Assembly: GCA_023957315.1 (NCBI GenBank)
Contig: JAMLHE010000004.1
Span: 186,001-250,000, forward strand
Source of the DNA: Candidatus Kapaibacterium sp.
Lineage (GTDB): Bacteria; Bacteroidota; Ignavibacteria; Kapaibacteriales; UBA2268
Reading direction: 5' to 3'
DNA length: 64,000 nt
Shown: positions 27,283 through 35,226 of the stretch, in pieces
Layout: each line of letters starts with the position of its first letter
How positions within the stretch are numbered: the stretch's first letter is position 1
Position numbers and translations under genes: made by a program
Notes under the pieces: generated by a model
Databases searched by the model: none
Seen by the model: only the letters and a program-made list of their open reading frames with translations
What the model was told of the DNA's origin: nothing

Positions 27283-28035
27283 ATGGACCAAATTTGCTAT
27301 AAGAAAAATTTCATAACAGCCGCTATTGCAAGAATTGATTTCCTAAACCCGATTGACGAAATTGACAACAAGTTGCCGAAAGCATTTATAGATTCTTTAA
27401 AAAACAATTTTCCAATTGCCGAATCAAATCCTATCAAAACAGATACATTTGCTATAAGCCACATTGAAACGAAGCAAAGTACCGAAAGCATGATTGAATG
27501 GAAATTTTGGAACAAAGAAAGAAATCGGCTCATTGTTTTGACAAAGTTTTCGCTTGCACTTTCACAAAATTATTATTCAACATTCGAAGAATTCACATAT
27601 GAATTTGAAACCGCCTTAACGTCAATTTGCAGTGTATATAACAACCCAGAAATTAGAAGATTTGGTTTGAGATATGTGAATGAAATTAATATTTCTGAAG
27701 ATAAGCCATTGAAATGGACCAACTATATCAACAAAAATTTAATCGCCACTATTAATTTCCCTAAAGAAAAGGAAAAAATAAGTAGGACTTTCCACAATCT
27801 TATCATGAATTATGATGAATTTGAATTGAAATTTAATTTCGGCATGCACAATGCGGACTACCCCGCTCCAATTAAGCAGAAAAATTTCATATTAGACTTT
27901 GATGCGACACATCACGGCATTTTAACTCGAAACGGTGTTTTGGAATTACTGCCCAAGTTCCATGCTAAAATACAGGATTTATTTGAAGATTCTATTTTAG
28001 ACAAATTGAGGGATAAATATTTGAATCATGACTAA
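27283..28035 (+). CDS. TIGR04255-like family protein, first gene of a three-gene operon
   Basis: 250 residues. The pattern of an N-terminal AIARIDFLNPI segment, a central IRRFGLRYVNEINI, and a late FILDFDATHHGIL matches the TIGR04255 family, whose function is not established. It overlaps the next gene by 8 bp, so the three genes here are translationally coupled. No membrane or signal segments. Together with its own promoter and the terminator at 28827 it forms an independent accessory unit inside the prophage, a layout typical of lysogen-expressed moron or defence genes (inference). Confidence 0.7.
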   Translation: MDQICYKKNFITAAIARIDFLNPIDEIDNKLPKAFIDSLKNNFPIAESNPIKTDTFAISHIETKQSTESMIEWKFWNKERNRLIVLTKFSLALSQNYYSTFEEFTYEFETALTSICSVYNNPEIRRFGLRYVNEINISEDKPLKWTNYINKNLIATINFPKEKEKISRTFHNLIMNYDEFELKFNFGMHNADYPAPIKQKNFILDFDATHHGILTRNGVLELLPKFHAKIQDLFEDSILDKLRDKYLNHD

Positions 28036-28261
28036 TGACCAAGGATACACCAAAAGCTTAGATGATTTTTCAACTATTGATGATGATTCTAAATCTTATA
28101 TTGCAACAATAGTTTCGACAAAACAAAAAGGGGGTATTGATTATGGCGGGAATAAAGAAGCGTGGCTTGAACGAATACCGGCAATTGAAATCGGCGAATA
28201 CGGTTCTGGTAAGCCTGAACGCATCGAAACCATAATAACCTTTAGAGTCAAAGATGATTAA
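28028..28261 (+). CDS. Small hypothetical protein, second gene of the operon
   Basis: 77 residues, acidic, with an N-terminal disordered stretch and a beta-rich C-terminal part. It starts inside the end of the TIGR04255-like gene and overlaps the next gene by 8 bp. Its size and position between two larger partners would suit an antitoxin-like or adaptor role, but no motif supports this directly. Confidence 0.6.
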   Translation: MTNDQGYTKSLDDFSTIDDDSKSYIATIVSTKQKGGIDYGGNKEAWLERIPAIEIGEYGSGKPERIETIITFRVKDD

Positions 28262-28811
28262 AGCCGATGTTAGTAATAAAATTGCAAGACTATGCCAAGG
28301 CGACATCATCAGGGATGTTGAGCTTATTGAAAAAGCTGAAATCCTGGATACCGGGCTTTATATTTCTAAAATCGTTTTCCCATATATTATAGTTCTTACT
28401 CAAGATTGTGATTTAGAACAAGATTATAACAATCGCACTTCCAAAGAAGTAAAAAACCAAGATAAACACATTCTTTCGGTAATAGTTGCCCCTTTGTATA
28501 ACTTGGCGCATGTTTATAATGGAGAGCATCTCTCTGAATTAAAGCTCGTAATGCATAATTTCAACGATAATTCAAAAACTCACAAAGGATTCTTGGAACA
28601 AAACAACAACCCAAGGTACCACTATATGGAATTTGCCCAAAGCGTCCGGATTGTAAATTCCGTGATTGATTTCAAGCATTATTTTACTGTCAATAATGAG
28701 GGATTGAAAGAGAAAAAAGCAAGTAATTTTGTATGCAAAGTGAGCGAACTATACAGGGAGCAAATCTCTTTACGCTTTGCAAACTATTTATCCAGGATAG
28801 GTCTACCATAG
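28254..28811 (+). CDS. Conserved hypothetical protein, third gene of the operon
   Basis: 185 residues. The strongly patterned core VLTQDCDLEQDY, the mid-region RYHYMEF, the segment VIDFKHYFTV and the C-terminal REQISLRFANYLSRIGLP are, as I recall, shared with unannotated proteins of many bacteria. The invariant-looking Cys, Asp and His residues suggest a catalytic or metal site. It ends 16 bp before a bidirectional terminator. Function unknown; it probably works with the TIGR04255-like protein. Confidence 0.65.
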   Translation: MIKADVSNKIARLCQGDIIRDVELIEKAEILDTGLYISKIVFPYIIVLTQDCDLEQDYNNRTSKEVKNQDKHILSVIVAPLYNLAHVYNGEHLSELKLVMHNFNDNSKTHKGFLEQNNNPRYHYMEFAQSVRIVNSVIDFKHYFTVNNEGLKEKKASNFVCKVSELYREQISLRFANYLSRIGLP

Positions 28812-28826
28812 AATTCTGATCTAAAC

Positions 28827-28857
28827 AAAAAGAGCCTGCTATAAACAGGCTCTTTTC
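28827..28857. terminator. Bidirectional terminator between convergent genes
   Basis: AAAAGAGCCTG / CAGGCTCTTTT with a 7-nt loop; A-run on the left and T-run on the right. It separates the plus-strand accessory operon from the minus-strand gene ending at 28874 and can serve both. Confidence 0.92.
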
Positions 28858-28873
28858 TTATATTGGATTTTAC

Positions 28874-29485
28874 TTAGTTGCGATGTAGTATTGCCCGTTT
28901 TCTCAATTCGATTCGCTTCTCAGCGCATAGCGTAATTAAAGCATCTTTCATTTTCAAGAATGCCGGGACGGGAGCCAAAATACAAATATCATCAATCATT
29001 TTATCCGTAAGGTAATAACTATATAGAGATTCTTTTATATCTCCGGAAATTGATGCCAACACTGAGCGTTCGTAAAGGATGTAGATGATGATATCGGGGT
29101 CAAAGGCGATGTAGCAAGTGTAGCTTTTGCCATCCTCGAACTTGCCGTGTTCGACAAATCCCATTTCCGCCAGCCACTTTTGAGTAGATTCGAGTTTCAA
29201 ATCTTTGTTATTCGGTTCTGTGGTTATCGTCACCACTTTTTTAACTTCATCGTAAGAAATCAGCTTTTCGCTTTCTAATTGTTTCACCAATTCTTTTACT
29301 TCCACTTCTTTTAAGTTCGAATAATACATCATATCTCGATAAGAGATTTGATAACTTCCGTCTTTTATTTGTTGAGCTTTCCGGTTCGTCTTTAGCATCA
29401 GAAGGAAAGCACCCGCTTTGAATGCGTGCTTCTTCTTGTCTTTAAAGAAGTATTCCCAGAAACGTATATCAATTTTGTTTTTCAT
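28874..29485 (-). CDS. Hypothetical winged-helix-like protein
   Basis: 203 residues from MKNKIDIRFWEYFF, chosen because AAGGA lies nine bases upstream; an in-frame ATG further upstream would add nine residues. The segments FLLMLKTNRKAQQIKDGSYQISYRDMM and YYSNLKEVEVKELVKQLESEKLISYDEVKKVVTIT look like a wHTH of the RepA_N or DnaD kind. It is followed by a domain of unknown type. It is the last gene of a short minus-strand operon; a replication or regulatory role is possible. Confidence 0.6.
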   Translation of the reverse strand: MKNKIDIRFWEYFFKDKKKHAFKAGAFLLMLKTNRKAQQIKDGSYQISYRDMMYYSNLKEVEVKELVKQLESEKLISYDEVKKVVTITTEPNNKDLKLESTQKWLAEMGFVEHGKFEDGKSYTCYIAFDPDIIIYILYERSVLASISGDIKESLYSYYLTDKMIDDICILAPVPAFLKMKDALITLCAEKRIELRKRAILHRN

Positions 29486-29590
29486 AAATAATTCCTTATT
29501 TTTGTACTTCAATGGTGTTTAGTTGTTTTGGACTCAGCCCCCTGCCAGGGGCTTTTTCCTTTTGTACCTTTTTTGTATGTTGAATGTTTG

Positions 29591-29956
29591 TCATAAGCAA
29601 GAAAGCTCCGTTCTTCTGTCTCTAAATTTTCGCTTTACCGGCGCAATATCAAGCAAACCATCAATCACCTCGACATTTTTATTGGAATAATCGCCTAATA
29701 TTGTCAAATTTCCGATAGTTCTATCCAGCACAATTGTATAGTCAGCTATTTTGTACAAAGTGTCGAGTTCTAATACTAGATTATTCCCTTCCTGCTGTTC
29801 TTTTGCTATTTGAACGAGTATATTTTTGTAGTCTTGCACGAGCTCAATAAGGTCTTTTTTTGACCATTTCATCATATTCTTATGATGCTCGTCCTCAGAG
29901 AGCACGGCAAGGTTTTCAGCTTTTAATAAATTTTGAAGAATTATTTTGGTGTTCAT
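29591..29956 (-). CDS. Hypothetical helical protein
   Basis: 121 residues from MNTKIILQNLLKAENL, with GGAG eight bases upstream. The reading frame extends 49 codons further 5' but through unlikely sequence that overlaps the next gene. The first two thirds are helical, with KWSKKDLIELVQDYKNILVQIAKEQQ suggesting a coiled coil. No recognisable family. Confidence 0.6.
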   Translation of the reverse strand: MNTKIILQNLLKAENLAVLSEDEHHKNMMKWSKKDLIELVQDYKNILVQIAKEQQEGNNLVLELDTLYKIADYTIVLDRTIGNLTILGDYSNKNVEVIDGLLDIAPVKRKFRDRRTELSCL

Positions 29957-29993
29957 TGTTTTTTCTCCGATGTTAAAAATTTTGTTATATTTG

Positions 29994-30242
29994 TTAGTTG
30001 ATTTTGTTAGTTTTATTGTTATGTTCTCTGATAACCAGTTCGAATGTGCGTTTATCGTCCTTGAACATCGCGTGTCCGGCAAGCATGCAGTATTGAGCAG
30101 CAACGCTTAAATGAGGAAGCAGATAGAGTTTTTGCACTTCTTCCATCTTTGTTTTTAAGGCAGAATCAATCGCTAAGGTCGTTCCGCCTCTTGTAGCCGG
30201 AGAAGGTCTCCGAGTCGAGTTTTGATTTTTGTTATTAGACAT
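29994..30242 (-). CDS. Hypothetical small protein opposite a repressor gene
   Basis: 82 residues: a basic, disordered N-terminus (NQNSTRRPSPATRGG) and a helical C-terminal part (LKTKMEEVQKLYLLPHLSVAAQYCMLAG). It is divergent from the Cro/CI-like gene at 30374 across a 130-bp AT-rich control region, so it may be part of a second small switch. No certain DNA-binding motif. Confidence 0.55.
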   Translation of the reverse strand: MSNNKNQNSTRRPSPATRGGTTLAIDSALKTKMEEVQKLYLLPHLSVAAQYCMLAGHAMFKDDKRTFELVIREHNNKTNKIN

Positions 30243-30373
30243 ATGTAAAACCTTTAATAAGTTGATAAAAAATATTGTTTATTATAAATTGTAAATAAAC
30301 ACAGTTCAAATATAACAAAGATTTTATTATAAACAAGTAAAAATTTTATTATTTTATAATTTTTTTGAAAAAA
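30243..30373. promoter_or_regulatory. Second divergent control region with TTTATTATAAA repeats
   Basis: TTTATTATAAA occurs at 30278-30288 and again at 30323-30333, preceded by G in the first case and followed by C in the second, with a degenerate third copy near 30344. Such near-palindromic repeats between divergent genes, one of which codes for a repressor-like protein, are candidate operators. Confidence 0.55.
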
Positions 30374-30730
30374 ATGTTAGATACACCACAAAAGCGTCTT
30401 GAACACTATATAAAAACACAGTATGGTACCAAAGTAGCCTTCGCGAAGGCAATAGGCATCTTACCTACAAGTGTTACTAAGTATGCCGGTACAAAAGCCA
30501 AATCTATTTTCGGGCATGAATACCAAGTCAAATTGAATTCTCTTGGTCTTAATATCGCATGGTATTTGACAGGTCAAGGCGAGATGTTAGAAAGCGAGAA
30601 GGAATCTGAAGTAGTAAAGTTAACTCGATTAGATGAAATGACAATATCCCAGATGAGATCCGTTTTGAATTGGATTGATGCAAATTACGAAACAATGAAA
30701 TCTATTGTTAGCAGTTTAGATGATAAATAA
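30374..30730 (+). CDS. Cro/CI-like repressor
   Basis: 118 residues from MLDTPQKRLEHYI; a TTG nine bases upstream is less likely. HTH region: KVAFAKAIGILPTSVTKYAGTKAKSIFGHEY, then the closing signature LNIAWYLTGQGEML, as in the other two repressor-like proteins of this prophage. The C-terminal helices may dimerise. It is divergent from the gene at 30242 across repeated sites and probably autoregulates. Confidence 0.75.
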   Translation: MLDTPQKRLEHYIKTQYGTKVAFAKAIGILPTSVTKYAGTKAKSIFGHEYQVKLNSLGLNIAWYLTGQGEMLESEKESEVVKLTRLDEMTISQMRSVLNWIDANYETMKSIVSSLDDK

Positions 30731-30754
30731 TTTTGAATATACCTGGAGCTTTAA

Positions 30755-31339
30755 ATGAGAAAGTTTTTGTTAACCTTTGCTATTTTTTTGTTATATTCAC
30801 TTACGATATTCGCCAAGGATGGGCTCGATTACACCTATGTCGATTTTGTAGGTAAAAAGAAAGCGCAAGTCCGTGAAAGCATACTCAAAACCGAGTCACA
30901 AGAGTTGCTTGATACGCTGGATAAGATAATTGAAGGTATCATCCTTGTGAAAAAGCAGGATAAATTCAAAAAGAAAAAACTTAATGCCATACTCAAGGAA
31001 TACCGTGAAAGATTTGAAATAAACAAACTTTACTTTGAGGTAGCCGTTGAAAGTTTGAAAAAAAAACATTTTAATCAAGAGGTGACACGCAGGCTTTTAG
31101 ATAAAGAGCAGAGACGCTTGATACTACCTATTTTAACGATTGAGGATAATTCTACAATCCTTATTACGACACAGAAAGACGTTGAAACATTAATATATAA
31201 AGACCCAAAATACAAGTTAGTTGTGTTTTTATTCTGGGAAATGATAGGTGATGTTAAGACTGAAAGCGTATATGTTAGCGACGTGTCGCCGGATTCAACG
31301 GGTAAATTCGTAGAAACGTTCGGCTACATCGATAATTAA
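30755..31339 (+). CDS. Hypothetical exported protein
   Basis: 194 residues with an N-terminal signal peptide (MRKFLLTFAIFLLYSLTIFA, cleaved near KDG) and a Lys/Glu-rich helical body, then a beta-rich C-terminus. It is 24 bp after the repressor gene on the same strand and followed by a good terminator, so it is probably expressed from the lysogen. A superinfection-exclusion or other envelope role is conceivable but not shown. Confidence 0.65.
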   Translation: MRKFLLTFAIFLLYSLTIFAKDGLDYTYVDFVGKKKAQVRESILKTESQELLDTLDKIIEGIILVKKQDKFKKKKLNAILKEYRERFEINKLYFEVAVESLKKKHFNQEVTRRLLDKEQRRLILPILTIEDNSTILITTQKDVETLIYKDPKYKLVVFLFWEMIGDVKTESVYVSDVSPDSTGKFVETFGYIDN

Positions 31340-31369
31340 TTACAACTCCTCAAAACACAGGTTCTTCCA

Positions 31370-31398
31370 AAGCTACTTATACAGGTAGCTTTTTTTTT
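31370..31398 (+). terminator. Terminator after the exported-protein gene
   Basis: AAGCTAC / GTAGCTT stem with an 8-nt loop followed by eight T residues. Confidence 0.9.
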
Positions 31399-31704
31399 GC
31401 CAAATCCTTGCTTCAAAGAGGGGGTGTCGCGTTTCACGATACCCTTGACCCTTGACCCTTGAATCATTTTATTGCCTTTTGTTCTTGACCTGCTATCGGT
31501 AATACCGATACTATTTTTTTACACAAAAAACACTTAACACTTTAGACACTTTAGAGATGATTTCAGGTAGGCAGTTTGATTTGATTACATCTGTAAAGAT
31601 AGTATGGGACTATCTCGCTTATTTGTACTACAAACAAAAGACAAACAGTATCACCTAACACAACTTGTATTCATCGGCATATCAAGATGTGTGATGTTAA
31701 AAAA

Positions 31705-32172
31705 GGACAAACAAAAAACATTGGAAAATATGAATTTTTTCAAAAAATCGGAAAAAGGACAAACAAAAAACGCTTGATGTAGCTTTTATTCATGCATGAT
31801 TTCAATGTTTTGATGTTTAAAAAGGACAAACAAAGGACAAACAAAAGACAAAGAAAGGGCAAACAAAGGACAAACAAAATAAGCCTGAAAACTCGCTATT
31901 AGCATAGTGTTTCAGGTTTGCACTTAGCAAAAAGGACAAACAAAAAGCGATAAAAATTGAAAATTTGATAGCTATTTTGATTTTTTTGGTGTGGATTTTT
32001 CACAACGCAAGGACAAACAAAATAAGCCTGAAAACTCGCTATTGATAAGTGATTTCAGTTTGTAAAATTTACATTAGGACAAACGAAGGACAAACAAAAA
32101 ACGGCTGAAACTTGGCTATTGGTAGGTGTTTTCAGGTTCGCACCTTGCAAAAAGGACAACAACTAAAGAATA
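31705..32172 (+). repeat. Iteron array with 66-bp hairpin modules; candidate origin or packaging region
   Basis: The gap 31340-32409 has no credible gene. It holds eight perfect GGACAAACAAA copies (starting 31705, 31757, 31824, 31835, 31868, 31934, 32011, 32088), a one-mismatch copy at 32077, and degenerate ones at 31846 and 31857. Copies 31824-31878 are contiguous at 11-bp spacing. From 31868, 32011 and 32088 a 66-bp module runs to the next iteron (31934, 32077, 32154). Each module has an inverted repeat of the CCTGAAA...TTTCAGG type around GCTATT. The array ends GGACAACAACTAAAGAATA, as in the replication gene. Stretches 31399-31700 and 32173-32409 show nothing further I can name. Confidence 0.8.
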
Positions 32173-32409
32173 ATATAATACAAAGAATTAAAGAAATAAG
32201 AAGGGAATTTTTGCTGATGCAAAAAAGTGATTATACTTTTTTCTTATTGGAAATTGTGTTGTTATAAAAACCTTATAAATGCCCCTAATTTCAATTTTTA
32301 CACAAAAGGCGTAAAAACATACCTTTTTAGGAGTAGAAATTCAACCTACCCGACAAAAAATCGGAAATTTATTCAATTTTTGGGCTGTAAAATATGCAAT
32401 TTTCAAACC

Positions 32410-33009
32410 TTATTTTGACAAAGTATCAATAGTTTTCTTTCCAAGAACATCCAATACTAAATATAACTCTTCTTCACCGATTACAATATAAGGTCGTGCC
32501 GGGATGTGTATTTTGTGCGGTCCGGTTTTGCCAAGTACCTTATAACCTCGTCCCTTTTTCAAGAACTGTATTTTGCGGTCTTTCATATCCTTTTTGAATT
32601 TGTAACCGTATTCAGTCCCCCCGGGATGGTCTATTGTGCCACCCCATTGATGAATTGCACCATACGGTGAGTTGACAGAAATAAACACTTTACCACTTCG
32701 ACCAAAAACGTCAATTGAAGCCCTTAGGTTCTTGTTTCGGTTCAATGTTGCTTCCTGAGAATAGCCCAAAGTTTTATATCGTGCTTTGGTATTATCTGCC
32801 AATGGCGCCCATTTCTTTTCACCTCCGGAAAACAGACCAATATCACTTTCTTTGCCGTCCCAACGTCCACCCATATCAAAGTTTTTGGCTATTGATATTT
32901 CGATGATATCGGCAACATCAGTCAATATCTCTTTGTCAATCGGTGGTTTTAACCGACCCAAACGTTGATTAATAGCTTTTAGAATATCTTTGAATGACTT
33001 GTTGCTCAT
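32410..33009 (-). CDS. Phage virion morphogenesis protein (Mu gpG-like)
   Basis: 199 residues. The pattern LTDVADIIEISIAKNFDMGGR, then WAPLADNTKARYKTLGYSQEATLNRNKNLRASI and PYGAIHQWGGTI, with the C-terminal IPARPYIVIGEEEL, matches the Mu gpG / phage virion morphogenesis family, usually found after gpF-like proteins and linked to tail completion or head-tail joining. It overlaps the gpF-like gene by 4 bp and is the last gene of the minus-strand head operon. Its family order (portal, F, G) is conserved with Mu. Confidence 0.8.
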   Translation of the reverse strand: MSNKSFKDILKAINQRLGRLKPPIDKEILTDVADIIEISIAKNFDMGGRWDGKESDIGLFSGGEKKWAPLADNTKARYKTLGYSQEATLNRNKNLRASIDVFGRSGKVFISVNSPYGAIHQWGGTIDHPGGTEYGYKFKKDMKDRKIQFLKKGRGYKVLGKTGPHKIHIPARPYIVIGEEELYLVLDVLGKKTIDTLSK

Positions 33010-33773
33010 GCTTTTACTACCTTTTTCTTATTTAAAACAGCCTTTACAACTTCTTTCCTTAGCTCAGGGCTATACTTTCCCATATCAGGTTTATAAACCT
33101 TTCCCGGCTCGAAGTCAAATGCTTCACGTTCGGCTTTGAGAGTAGCTAATTTCGGATCACTTAATATTTTGTCAGATGTTGATAGCTCGTAACCACCTTT
33201 TTGAAACTCAGCTTCTGTCATCGGAACAGCTGAGCAATCACAACCAAATCCAACAGGCGGAAACAGTTTAGCATCTTCTACCTTAAACACTTTGCCGTCC
33301 AATTCGCTATGTTCATGCCGTTTAGTGTTTCGTTGAATTTGACTCCAACGCCAATACGGATGAGTGTCTTTTCGACGATTTAAAGTCTCGTAAAAGCCTT
33401 GTGAATGGGCTACTTTCATATTTGTGTCAAGAGTAACCTTAAAGCGATTGCCAGACCCCGTCCACCCTCTTTTTTGTAGCTTTTCAGTTAACATAGCATT
33501 CGCCTGAGCAAGCGGAATTCCCTGCTCTTTCATTTCAACAACTGCATTGAAAATATCTTGCAGAAAATCTGCTCTTACAATCCCTGCCACAGTAAAAGCC
33601 GTATCATGAGAAGCATTTCTAATCTTTAGCCATTCATCGGCAGTAACCAGATTACGCCCTCTAAGCAACAAATACTTTAATGCTTTTTCAGGTTTACTTT
33701 TCAACAGTTGAAATAACAATTTTTTATTTAACATTTCCACCGCCTTCAACCCTGCCCAAACCCTCACTAACAA
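33006..33773 (-). CDS. Phage head morphogenesis protein (Mu gpF/SPP1 gp7-like)
   Basis: 255 residues. The segment VTLDTNMKVAHSQGFYETL with YWRWSQIQRNTKRHEHSELDGKVF and PPVGFGCDCSAVPMTEAE is the usual minor-head-protein module (conserved R..H..L.G and a PP.G..C.C motif). Minor head proteins of this type bind the portal and enter the capsid. It overlaps the portal gene by 50 bp. The 255-residue length is shorter than Mu gpF, fitting the minimal module. Confidence 0.82.
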   Translation of the reverse strand: MLVRVWAGLKAVEMLNKKLLFQLLKSKPEKALKYLLLRGRNLVTADEWLKIRNASHDTAFTVAGIVRADFLQDIFNAVVEMKEQGIPLAQANAMLTEKLQKRGWTGSGNRFKVTLDTNMKVAHSQGFYETLNRRKDTHPYWRWSQIQRNTKRHEHSELDGKVFKVEDAKLFPPVGFGCDCSAVPMTEAEFQKGGYELSTSDKILSDPKLATLKAEREAFDFEPGKVYKPDMGKYSPELRKEVVKAVLNKKKVVKA

Positions 33774-35226
33774 ATAACAGATGCTCTAACATCTTGACTA
33801 ATTTATCATTTTCCAAGTCAGGATATAATTTAAACAGCTTACTTTCAACTTCTTCATAGCTATTTGTCCCCTCAAACACTTCAGAAACAACTTTTAACAT
33901 TTCTTCACCTATTACACCCAATTCCTCAGCTTGCTCATCATGTTCGTTAAAAGCGGGTGTTTCTTGCTTAATTTCAGGTGCTTTTGGTTCTTCCGGAATA
34001 TAAAACTCATCTTCTTTCAAACCGTATTTTTTGTAATGTTCCTTAGTGAAAACAATCTTACCTGTACTAAGCAATTTCGAATCCCTTTCGGCTAATGCCA
34101 AATTTACATCGTCTTCCTCGTACATCCCGAAATATGGCATACGCTCAACATTTTCAAAGTTATAATCAATTAGCCATTGAATAAGCGTATTAAAAGTTTG
34201 TTCAATCAAACGCATATCACTTTCAACAATTTCTTGCCTTACGTCCATATGAACTTTTCCAAGTGCAAATGTACCTTTATCGCCTTGCTCTGTACTTAGC
34301 GTTTGTGACAGAATCGCTTTGGAGATTTCAGCATTCATAAAAGCTACTAATTGCTTATAAGTTTCACCCGATTGAGTACTGCCGGCATTAATAGCCTCAA
34401 TCTTTTCACCTGCCTCATCATCTAAAGTGAATACTCCAGAACCACCACCGATTAAAGAAGCTAAAGACGCTGCCAAATCTTCAGCAGCATAACTCGGATT
34501 CGTTTTATCCAATATACCAATCAAGTACGGAGCTCCAAACTTTTCAGAGTATCTCGTCCAGAACTCCATAACAGCTTTTTTATAAGTCCATGGCCAAAAG
34601 CAATTAGCTAACACTCCCCGACCGTAAGGATTCCCGCCTGTATCGCCATGTTTAACAACAATAAACTTCCGCGAGTGCGGTACAGTTCTTTGAGCGTTTT
34701 TTGAATATACGAGATTCTCGTCAGGGTCGAACTTAAACCAATGTGGTGGTTTGCCGATAATAGCACTTGGGATAAGGAAATTCCCTTTCCAAACCTCATT
34801 TTCTACATCCAACGTTCCGACTTCATGCCAATATACTTCCATTGGTTTGAAGCCATACAAAACAGCATCAAGCATCTCATCAATCACTTTGTACAGATTT
34901 AGCTTAGAGAACAATGCTTTGATGAACTTGCTTTCCTTTGTTGGTTCTAAACCTCTGTCAATATCCCATTCTAAGCAAAGATTACCCGCTTTTCGAGATT
35001 CAACACAACTCCTGATATGGCTATCATACAGCAGATTGTAATAAGCATCAATACCTAACCTTTTTTTATTCAATACTTCATCAGGATTTTGCAATTCGCC
35101 AAATGCCATTTCGACGAAGTCAACACTTGCAACAACACCCAACATACCATCAGTTTTTGTCGGTTCTCTTTTGGCTTCTTCTTTTGTTGGTAAGTTTTTC
35201 TTTCCAAAAATATCTGAAAATTTCAT
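33724..35226 (-). CDS. Portal protein (Mu gp29-like, DUF935)
   Basis: 500 residues. The dodecameric ring at the head vertex through which DNA passes. DUF935-type features: YYNLLYDSHIRSCVESRKAGNLCLEWDI, then LDAVLYGFKPMEVYW, and FWTRYSEKFGAPYLIGILDKT; later STEQGDKGTFALGKVHMDVRQEIVESDMRLIEQTFN. It shares one base with the TerL stop and overlaps the gpF-like gene. An acidic C-terminal tail (about 415-500) is typical of portals. Confidence 0.9.
   Translation of the reverse strand: MKFSDIFGKKNLPTKEEAKREPTKTDGMLGVVASVDFVEMAFGELQNPDEVLNKKRLGIDAYYNLLYDSHIRSCVESRKAGNLCLEWDIDRGLEPTKESKFIKALFSKLNLYKVIDEMLDAVLYGFKPMEVYWHEVGTLDVENEVWKGNFLIPSAIIGKPPHWFKFDPDENLVYSKNAQRTVPHSRKFIVVKHGDTGGNPYGRGVLANCFWPWTYKKAVMEFWTRYSEKFGAPYLIGILDKTNPSYAAEDLAASLASLIGGGSGVFTLDDEAGEKIEAINAGSTQSGETYKQLVAFMNAEISKAILSQTLSTEQGDKGTFALGKVHMDVRQEIVESDMRLIEQTFNTLIQWLIDYNFENVERMPYFGMYEEDDVNLALAERDSKLLSTGKIVFTKEHYKKYGLKEDEFYIPEEPKAPEIKQETPAFNEHDEQAEELGVIGEEMLKVVSEVFEGTNSYEEVESKLFKLYPDLENDKLVKMLEHLLFVSEGLGRVEGGGNVK

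Noticed and set aside
32227-32418. 63-residue plus-strand reading frame
   Set aside because: No ribosome-binding site or domain; low-complexity AT-rich region beside the head operon end.
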